A DNA stretch of 55,842 bases from Anderseniella sp. (GTDB lineage: Bacteria > Pseudomonadota > Alphaproteobacteria > Rhizobiales > Aestuariivirgaceae), in contig DAOUPT010000017.1 of NCBI GenBank assembly GCA_030626025.1, forward strand, positions 1-55,842. The letters are read 5' to 3'. Below, one piece after another: positions 18,362-26,618 of this stretch (the stretch's first letter is position 1; the number at the start of each line of letters is the position of its first letter). Below the pieces are notes generated by a model. That model ran no database searches. It worked only from the letters and a program-made list of their open reading frames with translations, and was not told where the DNA came from. Both the position numbers and the translations under genes were made by a program.

Positions 18362-19287
18362 GAAACTGTCTCCCGTCGGCTATAAGGCGTGAACCATTGC
18401 GGGTCGGTGCGATATTCCACCGAGCCGTCTGGATGTAACCGTGCAGTAGCGCGCCGCGATGACAGACAGAACGTATGCACACTCATCGGCATACCGCCAG
18501 TATGGGTAAACCCGGCTTCAATATGACAATCAACCACCATCGAGGAGCCCACAAACCCCATCGCCCCCATGCCGGTTTTGTTGCCGAGTTCTTTAAGTTC
18601 AGCTTCCAGCTCGGCGATTTTCGGGTCGGGGTTTTTATCGCCCACAGTGCGCAAACAGGCCGCCTGCTTGCCCAGCACCATGCAGGTGTCTTTTGAGCCA
18701 CCAAGGCCAATACCGACAATCGCTGGTTGGCAGGCAAGGCCACGCTTGCCAAAGGCAATGATCGTATCAAGGAAAAACCGCTTGATACCATCAATACCAT
18801 CGCCGGGAAAAAGCATCCGGTAGTCAGTGCCAAACAAACCGCCCTTGTGCACTGTGGTTATGTCAATCCAGTCGGCATCAGGTTCAAAACTCCATTCAAC
18901 CTCGGGCGCGTTCAGGCCGACATTGTTATTGTGTTCATTGCGCCATAAGGGGTGCACGCGATTGGGACGCAAGGGGATTTCCTGTGTCGCGCGCGCCGTA
19001 GCCTCACGCAAAGCCCGCTCCAGCGCCACAAAGCCACCTTCAAATTTGGCCTCATTGCCGACCTTGATGTAATAGCGCGGCAAGCCGGTGTCGGCGCACA
19101 TCGGCCGCCGGTCTTCTTTGGCCGCCTCCCAGTTTTCCAGCATGGCCCCGAGAACAAAACTCGACAAATCGCCTTCTTCCTTGTTGGCCATCACTTTAAT
19201 CCCGGCCAGATAATCATCAGGAATTTCAATCCCGGCCTTTTCCATCAGCTTGAAGGCGGTTTTTTCAGTGGTATCGAAACTAATCAT
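18355..19287 (-). CDS. Class I fumarate hydratase-type lyase, alpha (N-terminal) subunit
   Basis: The 310-residue iron-sulfur subunit carries PMCADTGLPRYYIKVG (Cys64), FGKRGLACQPAIVGIGLGGS (Cys186) and VHTFCLSSRRATARL (Cys274). The spacing fits the three cluster cysteines of TtdA/FumA. The canonical CQDTG is CADTG here. The enzyme would add water across fumarate (or a related dicarboxylate) to give malate (or its analogue). It overlaps the flavoprotein gene by four bases and the beta subunit by seven. Confidence 0.9.
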   Translation of the reverse strand: MISFDTTEKTAFKLMEKAGIEIPDDYLAGIKVMANKEEGDLSSFVLGAMLENWEAAKEDRRPMCADTGLPRYYIKVGNEAKFEGGFVALERALREATARATQEIPLRPNRVHPLWRNEHNNNVGLNAPEVEWSFEPDADWIDITTVHKGGLFGTDYRMLFPGDGIDGIKRFFLDTIIAFGKRGLACQPAIVGIGLGGSKDTCMVLGKQAACLRTVGDKNPDPKIAELEAELKELGNKTGMGAMGFVGSSMVVDCHIEAGFTHTGGMPMSVHTFCLSSRRATARLHPDGSVEYRTDPQWFTPYSRRETVSW

Positions 19288-21023
19288 GAGGGAGCACCTG
19301 CTTCATCTTCAATAAGGGATTGGCCCGGTTTGACGATCGAGAAAACAACCGGAACCATGTTGACCTGCAACCCGCTGTCATTCTTTTGCACCTGAGTATA
19401 ACAGGTTTCTTCCAGCTTGCCGGTGTCGGGGAAATCATCGCGGAAATGTGCCCCGCGAGAGTCTTCGCGGGCCAGTGCCGCCGAAGTAATGATTTTGGAA
19501 ACCGCAATGAGACTGTCAAGGTTCTGCCAGTCATGCCAGGTGAGATTAAACCGGCGTTCGCCCGAACCGATTGGAATGGCGTTGAGCGCCTCGGTAAAAC
19601 TATCCAGATCACTTTGTGCCGATATCAAACCGTCGTGATTGCGCACAATACCAACCTTGTCCCACATGGAGGCGTAAAGCGCCTCGCGCAAATCATTGAT
19701 ATTCTCCGAACCACTATTGCCAAACGGTTGTTCGGCCCGCGCGACCGCCTTGCCGATCATATGTTCATCAGGGTCACGCCAGAGGCTTCCAGCCGTCACA
19801 GCCCGCCCCATACTATCGCCAGCGATGCCGCCAAACACGGTGGAGTTGGCCACCCCGTTACCGCCCAGTCGATTGGCACCATGAACCCCGCCACAATCTT
19901 CCCCGGCTGCAAACAGTCCGGGCAGAGCGGTTGTGCCATCGGGTTCAAACTCCAACCCGCCCATCATATAATGGGCCGTTGGCACCACTTCGACCCGGTC
20001 ACCGGCCAGATCAAACCCGCAATCAGCACAGCGCTCGACCATGCCCTTGAACTTTTTGGCCACTATTTCAGGACCAAGATGCTTCATCTCGATGTAAACC
20101 CCACCATTGGGCGAGGTGTTGCCCTTGTCCATCTCGGCATAAATTGACCGCGAAACAATGTCCCGCGTCGCCCGTTCACCATCGGGATGATAGTCGTGCA
20201 TAAAGCGCTTACCGGCTCCGTTGAGCAAATAACCACCGGCGCCGCGCAAACCTTCTTCCAGCACCGTGCCGGTCATTCGGGTGCCGGTGCCTGCCAGCAG
20301 ACCGGTCGGGTGAAACTGCACCATTTCCATGTCGCGCAACTTCAAACCCAGATCAGCAACCATCGCCATTCCGTCGCAAGACTTGTCGCCCGAGGGCGTG
20401 TGATAGCGATACATGGTCGGCCCGCCACCGGTGCCAAGCAACACCGCCTTGGCTTGTACAAAGTGATAAGTACCGGTCCGCATGTTGATGAACAGCACAC
20501 CAGAAATCGCGCTGCCATCTTTAGCCGGTACAAGGGCAATGGCGCGATGTTCTTCCAGCTTGTTGAGCCCCAGCGACCAGGCCCGTTCAATCAACCGGTT
20601 GATAATCTCGATACCGGTCAAATCACCTTTATGCACTGTGCGGTCAAAAGTTTGTCCGGCAAAGGCCTTTTGATGCAAGGAACCATCGGGATTGCGATCA
20701 AAAAAACAGCCCAGCTCATTTTCCAGCTCCTGTATCCGCTCAACCGATTTCTCAATCAGCGTCCAGGCCAGATCTTGCCGCGGTAACCATTTGCCGCCTG
20801 CGATTGTATCCATGAAATGCCGTTCAAGACTATCGCGTGGATCAAGCGCTACATTGTAACCACCTTGCACCATGCGAGTACAACCGCATTTTCCCAGCAG
20901 GCCTTTAACCGCGATGGTGACATCAAGGTCAGGGTTGGTTTGCAAGGCATGCACCGCCGCGAACAACCCGGCCCCGCCAGCCCCGATAATCAGCACATCG
21001 GTTTTATGACGTTCAATCTCCAT
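19284..21023 (-). CDS. Fumarate reductase/succinate dehydrogenase-like flavoprotein subunit
   Basis: The 579-residue FAD protein begins with a dinucleotide-binding motif (VLIIGAGGAGLFAA, residues 10-23). It retains the dicarboxylate-site residues expected in FrdA/SdhA: QFHPTG (His238), EEGLRGAGG (Arg260), HYMMGG (His351) and GANRLGGNG (Arg385). Two points are atypical. The segment where SdhA/FrdA have the covalent FAD histidine (SHT) reads GCT, with Cys48. The HPTG-to-RGxGG spacing is several residues longer than in E. coli FrdA, and RGEGG has become RGAGG. The partner iron-sulfur and membrane subunits are directly upstream. The enzyme probably reduces or oxidises a C4 dicarboxylate; direction is uncertain. 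Confidence 0.88.
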   Translation of the reverse strand: MEIERHKTDVLIIGAGGAGLFAAVHALQTNPDLDVTIAVKGLLGKCGCTRMVQGGYNVALDPRDSLERHFMDTIAGGKWLPRQDLAWTLIEKSVERIQELENELGCFFDRNPDGSLHQKAFAGQTFDRTVHKGDLTGIEIINRLIERAWSLGLNKLEEHRAIALVPAKDGSAISGVLFINMRTGTYHFVQAKAVLLGTGGGPTMYRYHTPSGDKSCDGMAMVADLGLKLRDMEMVQFHPTGLLAGTGTRMTGTVLEEGLRGAGGYLLNGAGKRFMHDYHPDGERATRDIVSRSIYAEMDKGNTSPNGGVYIEMKHLGPEIVAKKFKGMVERCADCGFDLAGDRVEVVPTAHYMMGGLEFEPDGTTALPGLFAAGEDCGGVHGANRLGGNGVANSTVFGGIAGDSMGRAVTAGSLWRDPDEHMIGKAVARAEQPFGNSGSENINDLREALYASMWDKVGIVRNHDGLISAQSDLDSFTEALNAIPIGSGERRFNLTWHDWQNLDSLIAVSKIITSAALAREDSRGAHFRDDFPDTGKLEETCYTQVQKNDSGLQVNMVPVVFSIVKPGQSLIEDEAGAPS

Positions 21024-21024
21024 A

Positions 21025-21363
21025 TCAAAACGCCCTTATCAGAAACAGGACACCGGCAATGGCGGCAAAACCACCACCCAACCAGACAAGGTGCTTGCGC
21101 TGGCCGACCCACGGCAGATATTCCAGCATCAGAAGTCGTAAACCAAAGGCCAAATGAATGGCCAGCAAGCCAACCAGCCCCCATTCGGCCATTTTAACCA
21201 GCGGCTGATCACTCCATTTGAGAAAATCATCAAGCCGGTTGCCCTGATCAAGTGCCAGCCCGAGAACCAGAAAATGAAACGGCAAGAACAGCGCCAGCGC
21301 CAACCCGGAAAGCCGATGGCCGAGAAAAGCGAAATAGCTGGTATGTCTGGAAGATTGTCTCAT
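21025..21363 (-). CDS. Succinate dehydrogenase/fumarate reductase membrane anchor (second)
   Basis: The 112-residue protein has three hydrophobic helices. SYFAFLGHRLSGLALALFLPFHFLVLGL resembles the SdhC RxSG...H motif, and AIHLAFGLRLLMLEY carries the conserved HxxxGxR heme-ligand region. The longer open frame up to 21540 overlaps the preceding subunit and has no family sequence, so the ATG at 21363 is chosen; it overlaps the previous stop by one base (TGATG). It probably forms, with the other anchor, a heme b quinone-reacting domain. Confidence 0.8.
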   Translation of the reverse strand: MRQSSRHTSYFAFLGHRLSGLALALFLPFHFLVLGLALDQGNRLDDFLKWSDQPLVKMAEWGLVGLLAIHLAFGLRLLMLEYLPWVGQRKHLVWLGGGFAAIAGVLFLIRAF

Positions 21364-21689
21364 CAGGTAATCACCATCACAGCCCGCATCCCGGTTAAAA
21401 GCAATACCAGCGCAAAAGTGCCCATCATCCAGTCCAACGACCGACCATGACGCCCGGTCCATTCGCGAATAATATTCCGCAAACCAAGGGGGGCATGAAT
21501 GGAAACCGCGATGATAAAGACAAAATAAAACACCGCCCACAGCGGCGTCGATGTGGTGCGCGATAAAATTTCAGCAGCGCTCAACCCGCCCTCAATGGCA
21601 TAGACAATAAGACCAAGGTGAATAAGCACCAGCGGTGCCAGCACAGCCGCGCTCAGCCGTTGCAGCATATAAGCGGTCGCATCACTCAT
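21363..21689 (-). CDS. Succinate dehydrogenase/fumarate reductase membrane anchor (first)
   Basis: The 108-residue protein has three transmembrane helices with candidate heme ligands in LVLIHLGLIVYA (His24) and SIHAPLGLRNIIREW (His65). The HxxxGLR pattern is typical of SdhC/SdhD-type anchors. The start overlaps the iron-sulfur subunit stop by four bases. Which of the two anchors corresponds to C or D cannot be said by eye. Confidence 0.82.
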   Translation of the reverse strand: MSDATAYMLQRLSAAVLAPLVLIHLGLIVYAIEGGLSAAEILSRTTSTPLWAVFYFVFIIAVSIHAPLGLRNIIREWTGRHGRSLDWMMGTFALVLLLTGMRAVMVIT

Positions 21690-22396
21690 GACCGGCTCCC
21701 GAACATCGAATATGATCGCTTGAGGCTGGCGATTGAACCTGCCGGGTCAAGATCAACCGGACAGCTTTGCGAGCAGTTGGCATGGGTGTGACAGGTATAA
21801 CAGCCGCCATCAGCCTTGACCGATTTCTTCAACTTGCGCTGCCCGGTGTGCTTTTCATCATTGAACAATGACCAGGCCCGGTTCAGCGCCGCCGGTCCGA
21901 CATAATCATCACGCGCCCTGACCGTATCACAGCCCGAATAACACACCGCACAATTGATGCATTCGATCGCGGCACTGGCGGCCAGCCGCTTTTTACTGTC
22001 AGGGTCAATCGCCGTGATTTTATCAGCCCGGCTCTGTTTGCCCTCAAACCGCCCGCCAGCCTTCTCCCACTTCTCAAAGAACGGCACCATGTCGGTGGTC
22101 AGGTCGCGAATGATCTCCAGGTTTTTTAACGGCTCGATGATCAACTGACCATCCTGGCTGACCTTGTCCACATGGGTCCGGCAGGTCCAGCGCGGTACAC
22201 CGTTGACGGTCATTGCACAAGACCCGCACATGCCGACCCGGCAGGCAAACCGGTATGACAGGTCGGCATCAAGATGGCGCTGAATATAGGTGACAACATC
22301 CAGAACAGTCTGGCTTTTTCGGGCCGGCACACTATAGCTCTCAAGTGTCCCATCTTTGCCACCGCGCCAAATCTTAACCGTCAAAATTTTTGTCAT
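21686..22396 (-). CDS. Fumarate reductase/succinate dehydrogenase-like iron-sulfur subunit
   Basis: The 236-residue protein has a plant-type ferredoxin domain with Cys52, 57, 60 and 72 (ACRVGMCGSC then WTC). A C-terminal double-cluster domain follows with CINCAVCYSGC (Cys146, 149, 152, 156) and CHTHANCSQSCP (Cys202, 208, 212). This accounts for [2Fe-2S], [4Fe-4S] and [3Fe-4S] clusters as in E. coli FrdB, whose CINCGLCY it resembles more than SdhB. An extra cysteine (199) stands beside the last motif. It is the first gene of a six-gene overlapping operon, divergent from a LysR gene. Confidence 0.92.
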   Translation of the reverse strand: MTKILTVKIWRGGKDGTLESYSVPARKSQTVLDVVTYIQRHLDADLSYRFACRVGMCGSCAMTVNGVPRWTCRTHVDKVSQDGQLIIEPLKNLEIIRDLTTDMVPFFEKWEKAGGRFEGKQSRADKITAIDPDSKKRLAASAAIECINCAVCYSGCDTVRARDDYVGPAALNRAWSLFNDEKHTGQRKLKKSVKADGGCYTCHTHANCSQSCPVDLDPAGSIASLKRSYSMFGSRS

Positions 22397-22421
22397 TGCA
22401 CAATCAATAAGTTTTCTATAT

Positions 22422-22447
22422 CAAAACATGAATTTCATAAAGTTTTG
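22422..22447. promoter_or_regulatory. Dyad in the frdB-like/lysR divergent promoter
   Basis: CAAAAC and GTTTTG, 14 bases apart, enclose ATGAATTTCAT, itself a near-perfect dyad. The whole element sits in a 63-base gap between divergent start codons (22396 and 22460). LysR-type regulators usually bind such sites in the shared promoter of their target and their own gene. Binding is inferred from position. Confidence 0.55.
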
Positions 22448-22459
22448 GAATTGTCAATA

Positions 22460-23320
22460 ATGGACGTAAAAACTCTCAAAACATTTTTAGCAATAGTCGA
22501 CAACCGCGGCTTTGCTGCCGCTGGTCAGGTGGTCGGGCTGTCAACCTCCGGGGTCAGCCTGCAAATCAAGGCGCTGGAAGAAGAATTTGGCATTGCCCTG
22601 TTTGACCGCACCACCAGACCACCGCAATTGACCAAAGCCGGGATGATCTTTGTTGCCCGGGCCCGTGAAGCGGTTTTGAGTTGGGAGCGGTTGACCCAAA
22701 GCATGGTCGAGGATGCCCTGAGTGGCGTATTGCAATTGGGCGCAATTCCAACCGTGGTGTCCGGTGTCCTGCCGGTGGCCTTAAAGAAAATGCAACGCTC
22801 GCAACCAAAATTGCGCATAAAGCTGATCACCGGCCTGTCCCATGAGCTGGATGAAAAGTTGAAAAAGGGCATGCTTGATGCGGCCCTGACGGTTCAGCCC
22901 GAACAGGTGGCTTCATCCCTGCGTTGGACCCGTTATTGCACCGAACCCCTTGCGGTAATCGCCCCGGCTGATGTAGCTGTCAAGGACGACAAAACCTTGC
23001 TGGAACAAAACCCCTATATCCGCTTTGAGCGCTATGCCTGGGTTGGTCGGTTGATTGATGCCGAGCTGTCGCGCCGCAATATCACCGTCAATACCACCAT
23101 GGACGTTAACACTCTTGATGGCGTTTTCGGTTTGGTTGCCAGTGGTCTGGGCGTTTCAATCGTCCCGTGGCGCAAAATTGCCGACCCGTTTCCAGCGAAT
23201 GTCAGACATATCAGATTTGGCACGCCAGCCCTGTCCCGCGAGTTGGGCATCCTGCAACGCAAAGACAATCCCCGCCAACATCTGGTCGAAGAATTGCTGG
23301 AAGCGCTGCTACAAGGTTGA
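22460..23320 (+). CDS. LysR family transcriptional regulator
   Basis: The 286-residue protein has an N-terminal winged helix (MDVKTLKTFLAIVDNRGFAAAGQVVGLSTSGVSLQIKALEEEFGIALFDR) and a periplasmic-binding-like effector domain. The frame opens earlier (22274), but that stretch overlaps the divergent gene and is not LysR-like; the ATG at 22460 gives the standard N-terminus. It is divergent from the reductase-fumarase operon, so it is probably its regulator; a dicarboxylate effector is a guess. Confidence 0.93.
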   Translation: MDVKTLKTFLAIVDNRGFAAAGQVVGLSTSGVSLQIKALEEEFGIALFDRTTRPPQLTKAGMIFVARAREAVLSWERLTQSMVEDALSGVLQLGAIPTVVSGVLPVALKKMQRSQPKLRIKLITGLSHELDEKLKKGMLDAALTVQPEQVASSLRWTRYCTEPLAVIAPADVAVKDDKTLLEQNPYIRFERYAWVGRLIDAELSRRNITVNTTMDVNTLDGVFGLVASGLGVSIVPWRKIADPFPANVRHIRFGTPALSRELGILQRKDNPRQHLVEELLEALLQG

Positions 23321-23422
23321 TTGCTGCATTTTTGCATCACAGGAGTGCAAAATCAAACAATTTCAATGCAAAAACGCAACGGCTATCTATTCCTCAGTAA
23401 TATTTTAAAAAAGAGGAATTTG

Positions 23423-23842
23423 ATGGAGAACAATGTATCAAGCGAGATGTTCTGGCTCGCCTGCAGTATTATTTTAACCGCTTCTATGGTTATTCCGTAT
23501 GCTGTATACCGAACTCGAAAAATTGGTGGTTTATGGCAGGTGTTTATGCGCCCTTTGCCAGGTGATGCACCCTTTGATGATGAGTGGCCCCACCGCGCCT
23601 ATCGCGCTCATATGAATGCCTTTGAAGGGTTGATACTTTTCGCGCCAGCCGCGATTAGTGTTCAGGTAACAGGAACCGGTACACAAGCAACAGCACTGGC
23701 CTGCGCGGCTTATTTCTGGGCTCGCGTTGTTTATGCACCACTGTATTACTTTTCCGTGCCAGTATTGAGAACGTCTATCTGGGCAGTTGGTTTTATCGCA
23801 TCGATCTATTTGGCCGGGCATGTGGTAGCGTCGGGATTTTAA
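23423..23842 (+). CDS. MAPEG family membrane protein (second copy)
   Basis: The 139-residue protein has four hydrophobic segments and the motif HRAYRAHMNAFEGLILFAPAAI, matching the AERAHANAVENLVVFAPLAI motif of the MAPEG protein at 17197. It ends with SVPVLRTSIWAVGFIASI. The ATG at 23423 is preceded by AAGAGGAA; the frame from 23321 lacks this signal. It stands alone, separated from the next gene by a strongly structured element. Substrate unknown. Confidence 0.9.
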   Translation: MENNVSSEMFWLACSIILTASMVIPYAVYRTRKIGGLWQVFMRPLPGDAPFDDEWPHRAYRAHMNAFEGLILFAPAAISVQVTGTGTQATALACAAYFWARVVYAPLYYFSVPVLRTSIWAVGFIASIYLAGHVVASGF

Positions 23843-23844
23843 TA

Positions 23845-23942
23845 ACATCAATTCCGCCCACCTTTACCGTGCTGGTTTCCAGCTGGTAAAACCCCTCGGG
23901 CGGAGGGCAGAAGAGTGACCCGCTCTTCTGCCTGATTGATGT
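23845..23942 (+). other. 98-base structured element: closing stem plus two internal hairpins
   Basis: ACATCAAT (23845-23852) pairs with ATTGATGT (23935-23942). Inside, CCGCCC/GGGCGG (23854-23859 / 23898-23903) encloses TTTACC/GGTAAA and GCTGG-TTT-CCAGC, forming a long arm. A second arm is a perfect ten-base stem GGCAGAAGAG/CTCTTCTGCC (23906-23932) with a seven-base loop. This gives a three-way junction. An alternative stem CCCTC/GAGGG (about 23893-23907) would compete with the first arm. No T run follows. It could be a leader RNA of the methyltransferase gene or a small non-autonomous mobile palindrome (terminal inverted repeats, ATA on both flanks). Confidence 0.6.
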
Positions 23943-23979
23943 ATAAACATATGTGAATAGTCTTAAATGGGAAAAACAA

Positions 23980-24825
23980 ATGACAGAAAAAACCAATACG
24001 ACCGAAGAAATCGTCAAAAATCATTATAGCGTGGGTGACCTTGCCACCAACATTCTGGCCGGGTTGCGTGAAGACGGCAAAGATCTTGATAATATCACCA
24101 CCAATGATCTTGCCGTCGTGGATGAGTTTCACATTGGCGGTCATGCGGCCACACAATATCTGTTGTCAAAAATGCAGTTCAGCCAAACCGACCATGTGCT
24201 TGATGTCGGCAGTGGCATTGGCGGTGCAGCCCGCACCATTGCAACCTCTGCCGGGTGCACGGTCACCGGCATAGATTTAACCCCTGAATATGTCGAAACC
24301 GCCGAGACACTCAGCCACCTTACCGGGCTGGATAAACAGGTTTCATTCAAGGTGGCCAGCGCGCTGGAATTGCCCTTTGATGATGGCGTGTTTGATGCCG
24401 CTGTCACCTTGCATGTGGCCATGAACATCAAGGACCGCGATGCACTCTATAGCGAGATACTGCGGGTGTTAAAACCAGGCGCACGTCTGGGCATTTATGA
24501 TGTGATGAAAAAGGGGGACGAAGCGCTGGATTATCCGGTGCCGTGGGCAGAAAATGACCAGAGCAGCTTTCTGGCTTCACCTGAGCAGATGCACACTTAT
24601 CTGGAAAATGCCGGGTTTGACAACATCGACACCGATGACAGAAGTGAATTTGCCATGGATTATTTTAAACGGCGGATTGCAGCAGCTTCCGGCAAGCGCT
24701 CAGCCCTTGGCCCTCATTTGGTCATGGGTGCCTCAGCGCCGCAAAAGTTCAAAAACATGCAGATAAACATGGAAAAAGGCCGCATCGCTCCGGTACTGAT
24801 GATTGCACACCGCAGTTCCGACTAG
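23980..24825 (+). CDS. Class I SAM-dependent methyltransferase
   Basis: The 281-residue protein has the SAM-binding motif I HVLDVGSGIGGAARTIA (about residues 70-86), motif II TGIDLTPEYVE and motif III-IV region LPFDDGVFDAAVTLHVAMNI, followed by LRVLKPGARLGIYDVMK. It resembles UbiE/type-11 and sarcosine-dimethylglycine-type methyltransferases; the DEFHIGGHAAT segment before motif I is shared by a subgroup. Acceptor unknown. The ATG at 23980 is preferred over the frame start at 23953. Its TAG stop overlaps the purN stop on the other strand within CTAG. Confidence 0.88.
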   Translation: MTEKTNTTEEIVKNHYSVGDLATNILAGLREDGKDLDNITTNDLAVVDEFHIGGHAATQYLLSKMQFSQTDHVLDVGSGIGGAARTIATSAGCTVTGIDLTPEYVETAETLSHLTGLDKQVSFKVASALELPFDDGVFDAAVTLHVAMNIKDRDALYSEILRVLKPGARLGIYDVMKKGDEALDYPVPWAENDQSSFLASPEQMHTYLENAGFDNIDTDDRSEFAMDYFKRRIAAASGKRSALGPHLVMGASAPQKFKNMQINMEKGRIAPVLMIAHRSSD

Positions 24826-25415
24826 GTCTGCTTGCGGGCGACTTCCGCCAGGCTTAGCGGGAAAATCCGGTGCTCTTGCACCAATATGCGAGCGGCCAGA
24901 TCATCGGGCATATCTCCCGGCAAAACCGGCACTGTGGCCTGCATGATGTTGGGGCCGGAATCCAGCTCGGCCGTTACATAATGGACGGTGCAACCGTGCT
25001 CCTTATCACCGGCATCCAGCGCCCGCTGGTGGGTGTTTAGCCCTTTATATTTGGGCAGCAGGGACGGGTGAATGTTGATCATTCTACCTTCCCATTTGCG
25101 GGTGAAAGAGGCGGTTAGCTTGCGCATGAAACCGGCGCAGGCGATAATTTCGATATCGTGATCGAGCAAGGTTTTGTGCAATTCTTGCTCGAAGTCCTCG
25201 CGGCTTTCAAAACCGGCATGATCAATGGCGACTGCGGCGATGTTTTCAGACCGGGCAACATCAAGTCCTCTGGCTGCCGGTCGGTTGGATATTACCAAAG
25301 AGATTTGGGCCGGATAATCTGCATCCTTTGCCGCCTCAATCAGTGCGTTCATATTCGAGCCACGCCCCGAAATCAAAACCGCAACTCTTTTACGCAATTT
25401 CCCTGACTGGCTCAC
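24822..25415 (-). CDS. purN: Phosphoribosylglycinamide formyltransferase
   Basis: The 197-residue enzyme transfers formyl from 10-formyl-THF to GAR in purine synthesis. It has [18 protein letters not shown] at the N-terminus, CAGFMRKLT, the catalytic [17 protein letters not shown] with Asn and His, and [19 protein letters not shown] with the catalytic Asp. The start overlaps the purM stop by four bases. Its stop lies inside the methyltransferase stop on the opposite strand. Confidence 0.96.
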   Translation of the reverse strand: MSQSGKLRKRVAVLISGRGSNMNALIEAAKDADYPAQISLVISNRPAARGLDVARSENIAAVAIDHAGFESREDFEQELHKTLLDHDIEIIACAGFMRKLTASFTRKWEGRMINIHPSLLPKYKGLNTHQRALDAGDKEHGCTVHYVTAELDSGPNIMQATVPVLPGDMPDDLAARILVQEHRIFPLSLAEVARKQT

Positions 25416-26467
25416 AGTTTCAACTCGCCGCGATAATGCACGCCGGGTTGATCAATAATCTCACCCATGCGAACCGCCCCTTCCAGCAGATCCAAAACAT
25501 CATCGGCCTGATCTGCCGCCACAATCACCGCCATACCGATGCCGCAGTTGAAGGTTTTCAGCATCTCGTCACGGGCAATACCGCCGGTTTGCGACAACCA
25601 ACCAAATACTTTGGGCACCTCAAAGGTACCAAGATCAATGTCAAAACCTAAATCATCAGGGACAACCCGAGGCAGATTTTCCGTAAACCCGCCGCCGGTA
25701 ATGTGGGCCAGACCTTTAATGCCTTCAGAGGCTTTAAGCCCAGCTAACAATGGTTTCACATAAATCCGGGTCGGCGTCAGAAGCGCTTCGCCCAGAGACT
25801 GACCTTCAGCAAACGGAGCAGACGAGGCATAATCGAGCCCGCTGATTTCAACGATCTTGCGAATGAGGGAATAGCCATTGGAATGGGGACCTGAAGATGG
25901 CAGGCCAAGCACCACATCGCCCGCCTGCATATTGCCAAGCGGCAGCACCGCGCCACGCTCTACCGCTCCGACCGAAAATCCGGCCAGATCATAGTCATCG
26001 CCTTCATACATGCCCGGCATTTCAGCCGTTTCACCACCAATCAGGGCGCAACCGGCTTGCAAACAGCCCTCGGCAATACCGGCGATCACCGATTTGGCGA
26101 CCTCCACATCCAGCTTGCCACAGGCAAAATAATCGAGAAAGAACAGCGGCTCGGCCCCTTGCACCACCAAATCATTCACAGACATAGCCACCAGATCGAT
26201 ACCGACACTTGCATGTTGGCCGCTTTCAATCGCCACTTTGAGCTTGGTGCCAACTCCGTCATTGGCCGCCACCAGCAGCGGATCTTTAAATCCGCACGCT
26301 TTAAGGTCAAACAACCCGCCAAAGCCACCCAGGTCGCTATTGGCACCCAGTCGTTTGGTCATTGCTGCCAGCGGTTTGATGGCATCGACAAGGGCATTTC
26401 CTGCGTCGATGTCAACACCGGCATCTTTGTAACTAAGTGAGTTCTTATCTTGCTGTGAAGGTGTCAT
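25412..26467 (-). CDS. purM: Phosphoribosylformylglycinamidine cyclo-ligase
   Basis: The 351-residue AIR synthetase closes the imidazole ring in purine synthesis. It starts near [21 protein letters not shown] and carries [11 protein letters not shown] and [18 protein letters not shown]. The frame is open for 25 more codons upstream, but that stretch is not conserved-looking and the ATG at 26467 gives normal length; no strong ribosome site is seen at either. It heads the purM-purN pair, divergent from the DUF2066 gene. Confidence 0.95.
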   Translation of the reverse strand: MTPSQQDKNSLSYKDAGVDIDAGNALVDAIKPLAAMTKRLGANSDLGGFGGLFDLKACGFKDPLLVAANDGVGTKLKVAIESGQHASVGIDLVAMSVNDLVVQGAEPLFFLDYFACGKLDVEVAKSVIAGIAEGCLQAGCALIGGETAEMPGMYEGDDYDLAGFSVGAVERGAVLPLGNMQAGDVVLGLPSSGPHSNGYSLIRKIVEISGLDYASSAPFAEGQSLGEALLTPTRIYVKPLLAGLKASEGIKGLAHITGGGFTENLPRVVPDDLGFDIDLGTFEVPKVFGWLSQTGGIARDEMLKTFNCGIGMAVIVAADQADDVLDLLEGAVRMGEIIDQPGVHYRGELKL

Positions 26468-26618
26468 TAGACTATCTAGTGGAATATTGATCGGGTATGG
26501 TTTTGTCAGACTTGTTTTCCTTGGCAAGCAGGCAAAGCGCAAGTAAAAACGTTAGAAATCCACGTAAATGCCGCTGACTGCGACTATTTACCGGATTTAG
26601 GCTGTTTTGGGGGTAAAA

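Noticed and set aside
23845-23942. Known riboswitch (SAM-II, SAM/SAH, cobalamin, glycine, TPP)
   Set aside because: None of the conserved core sequences of these classes is present in the structured element.
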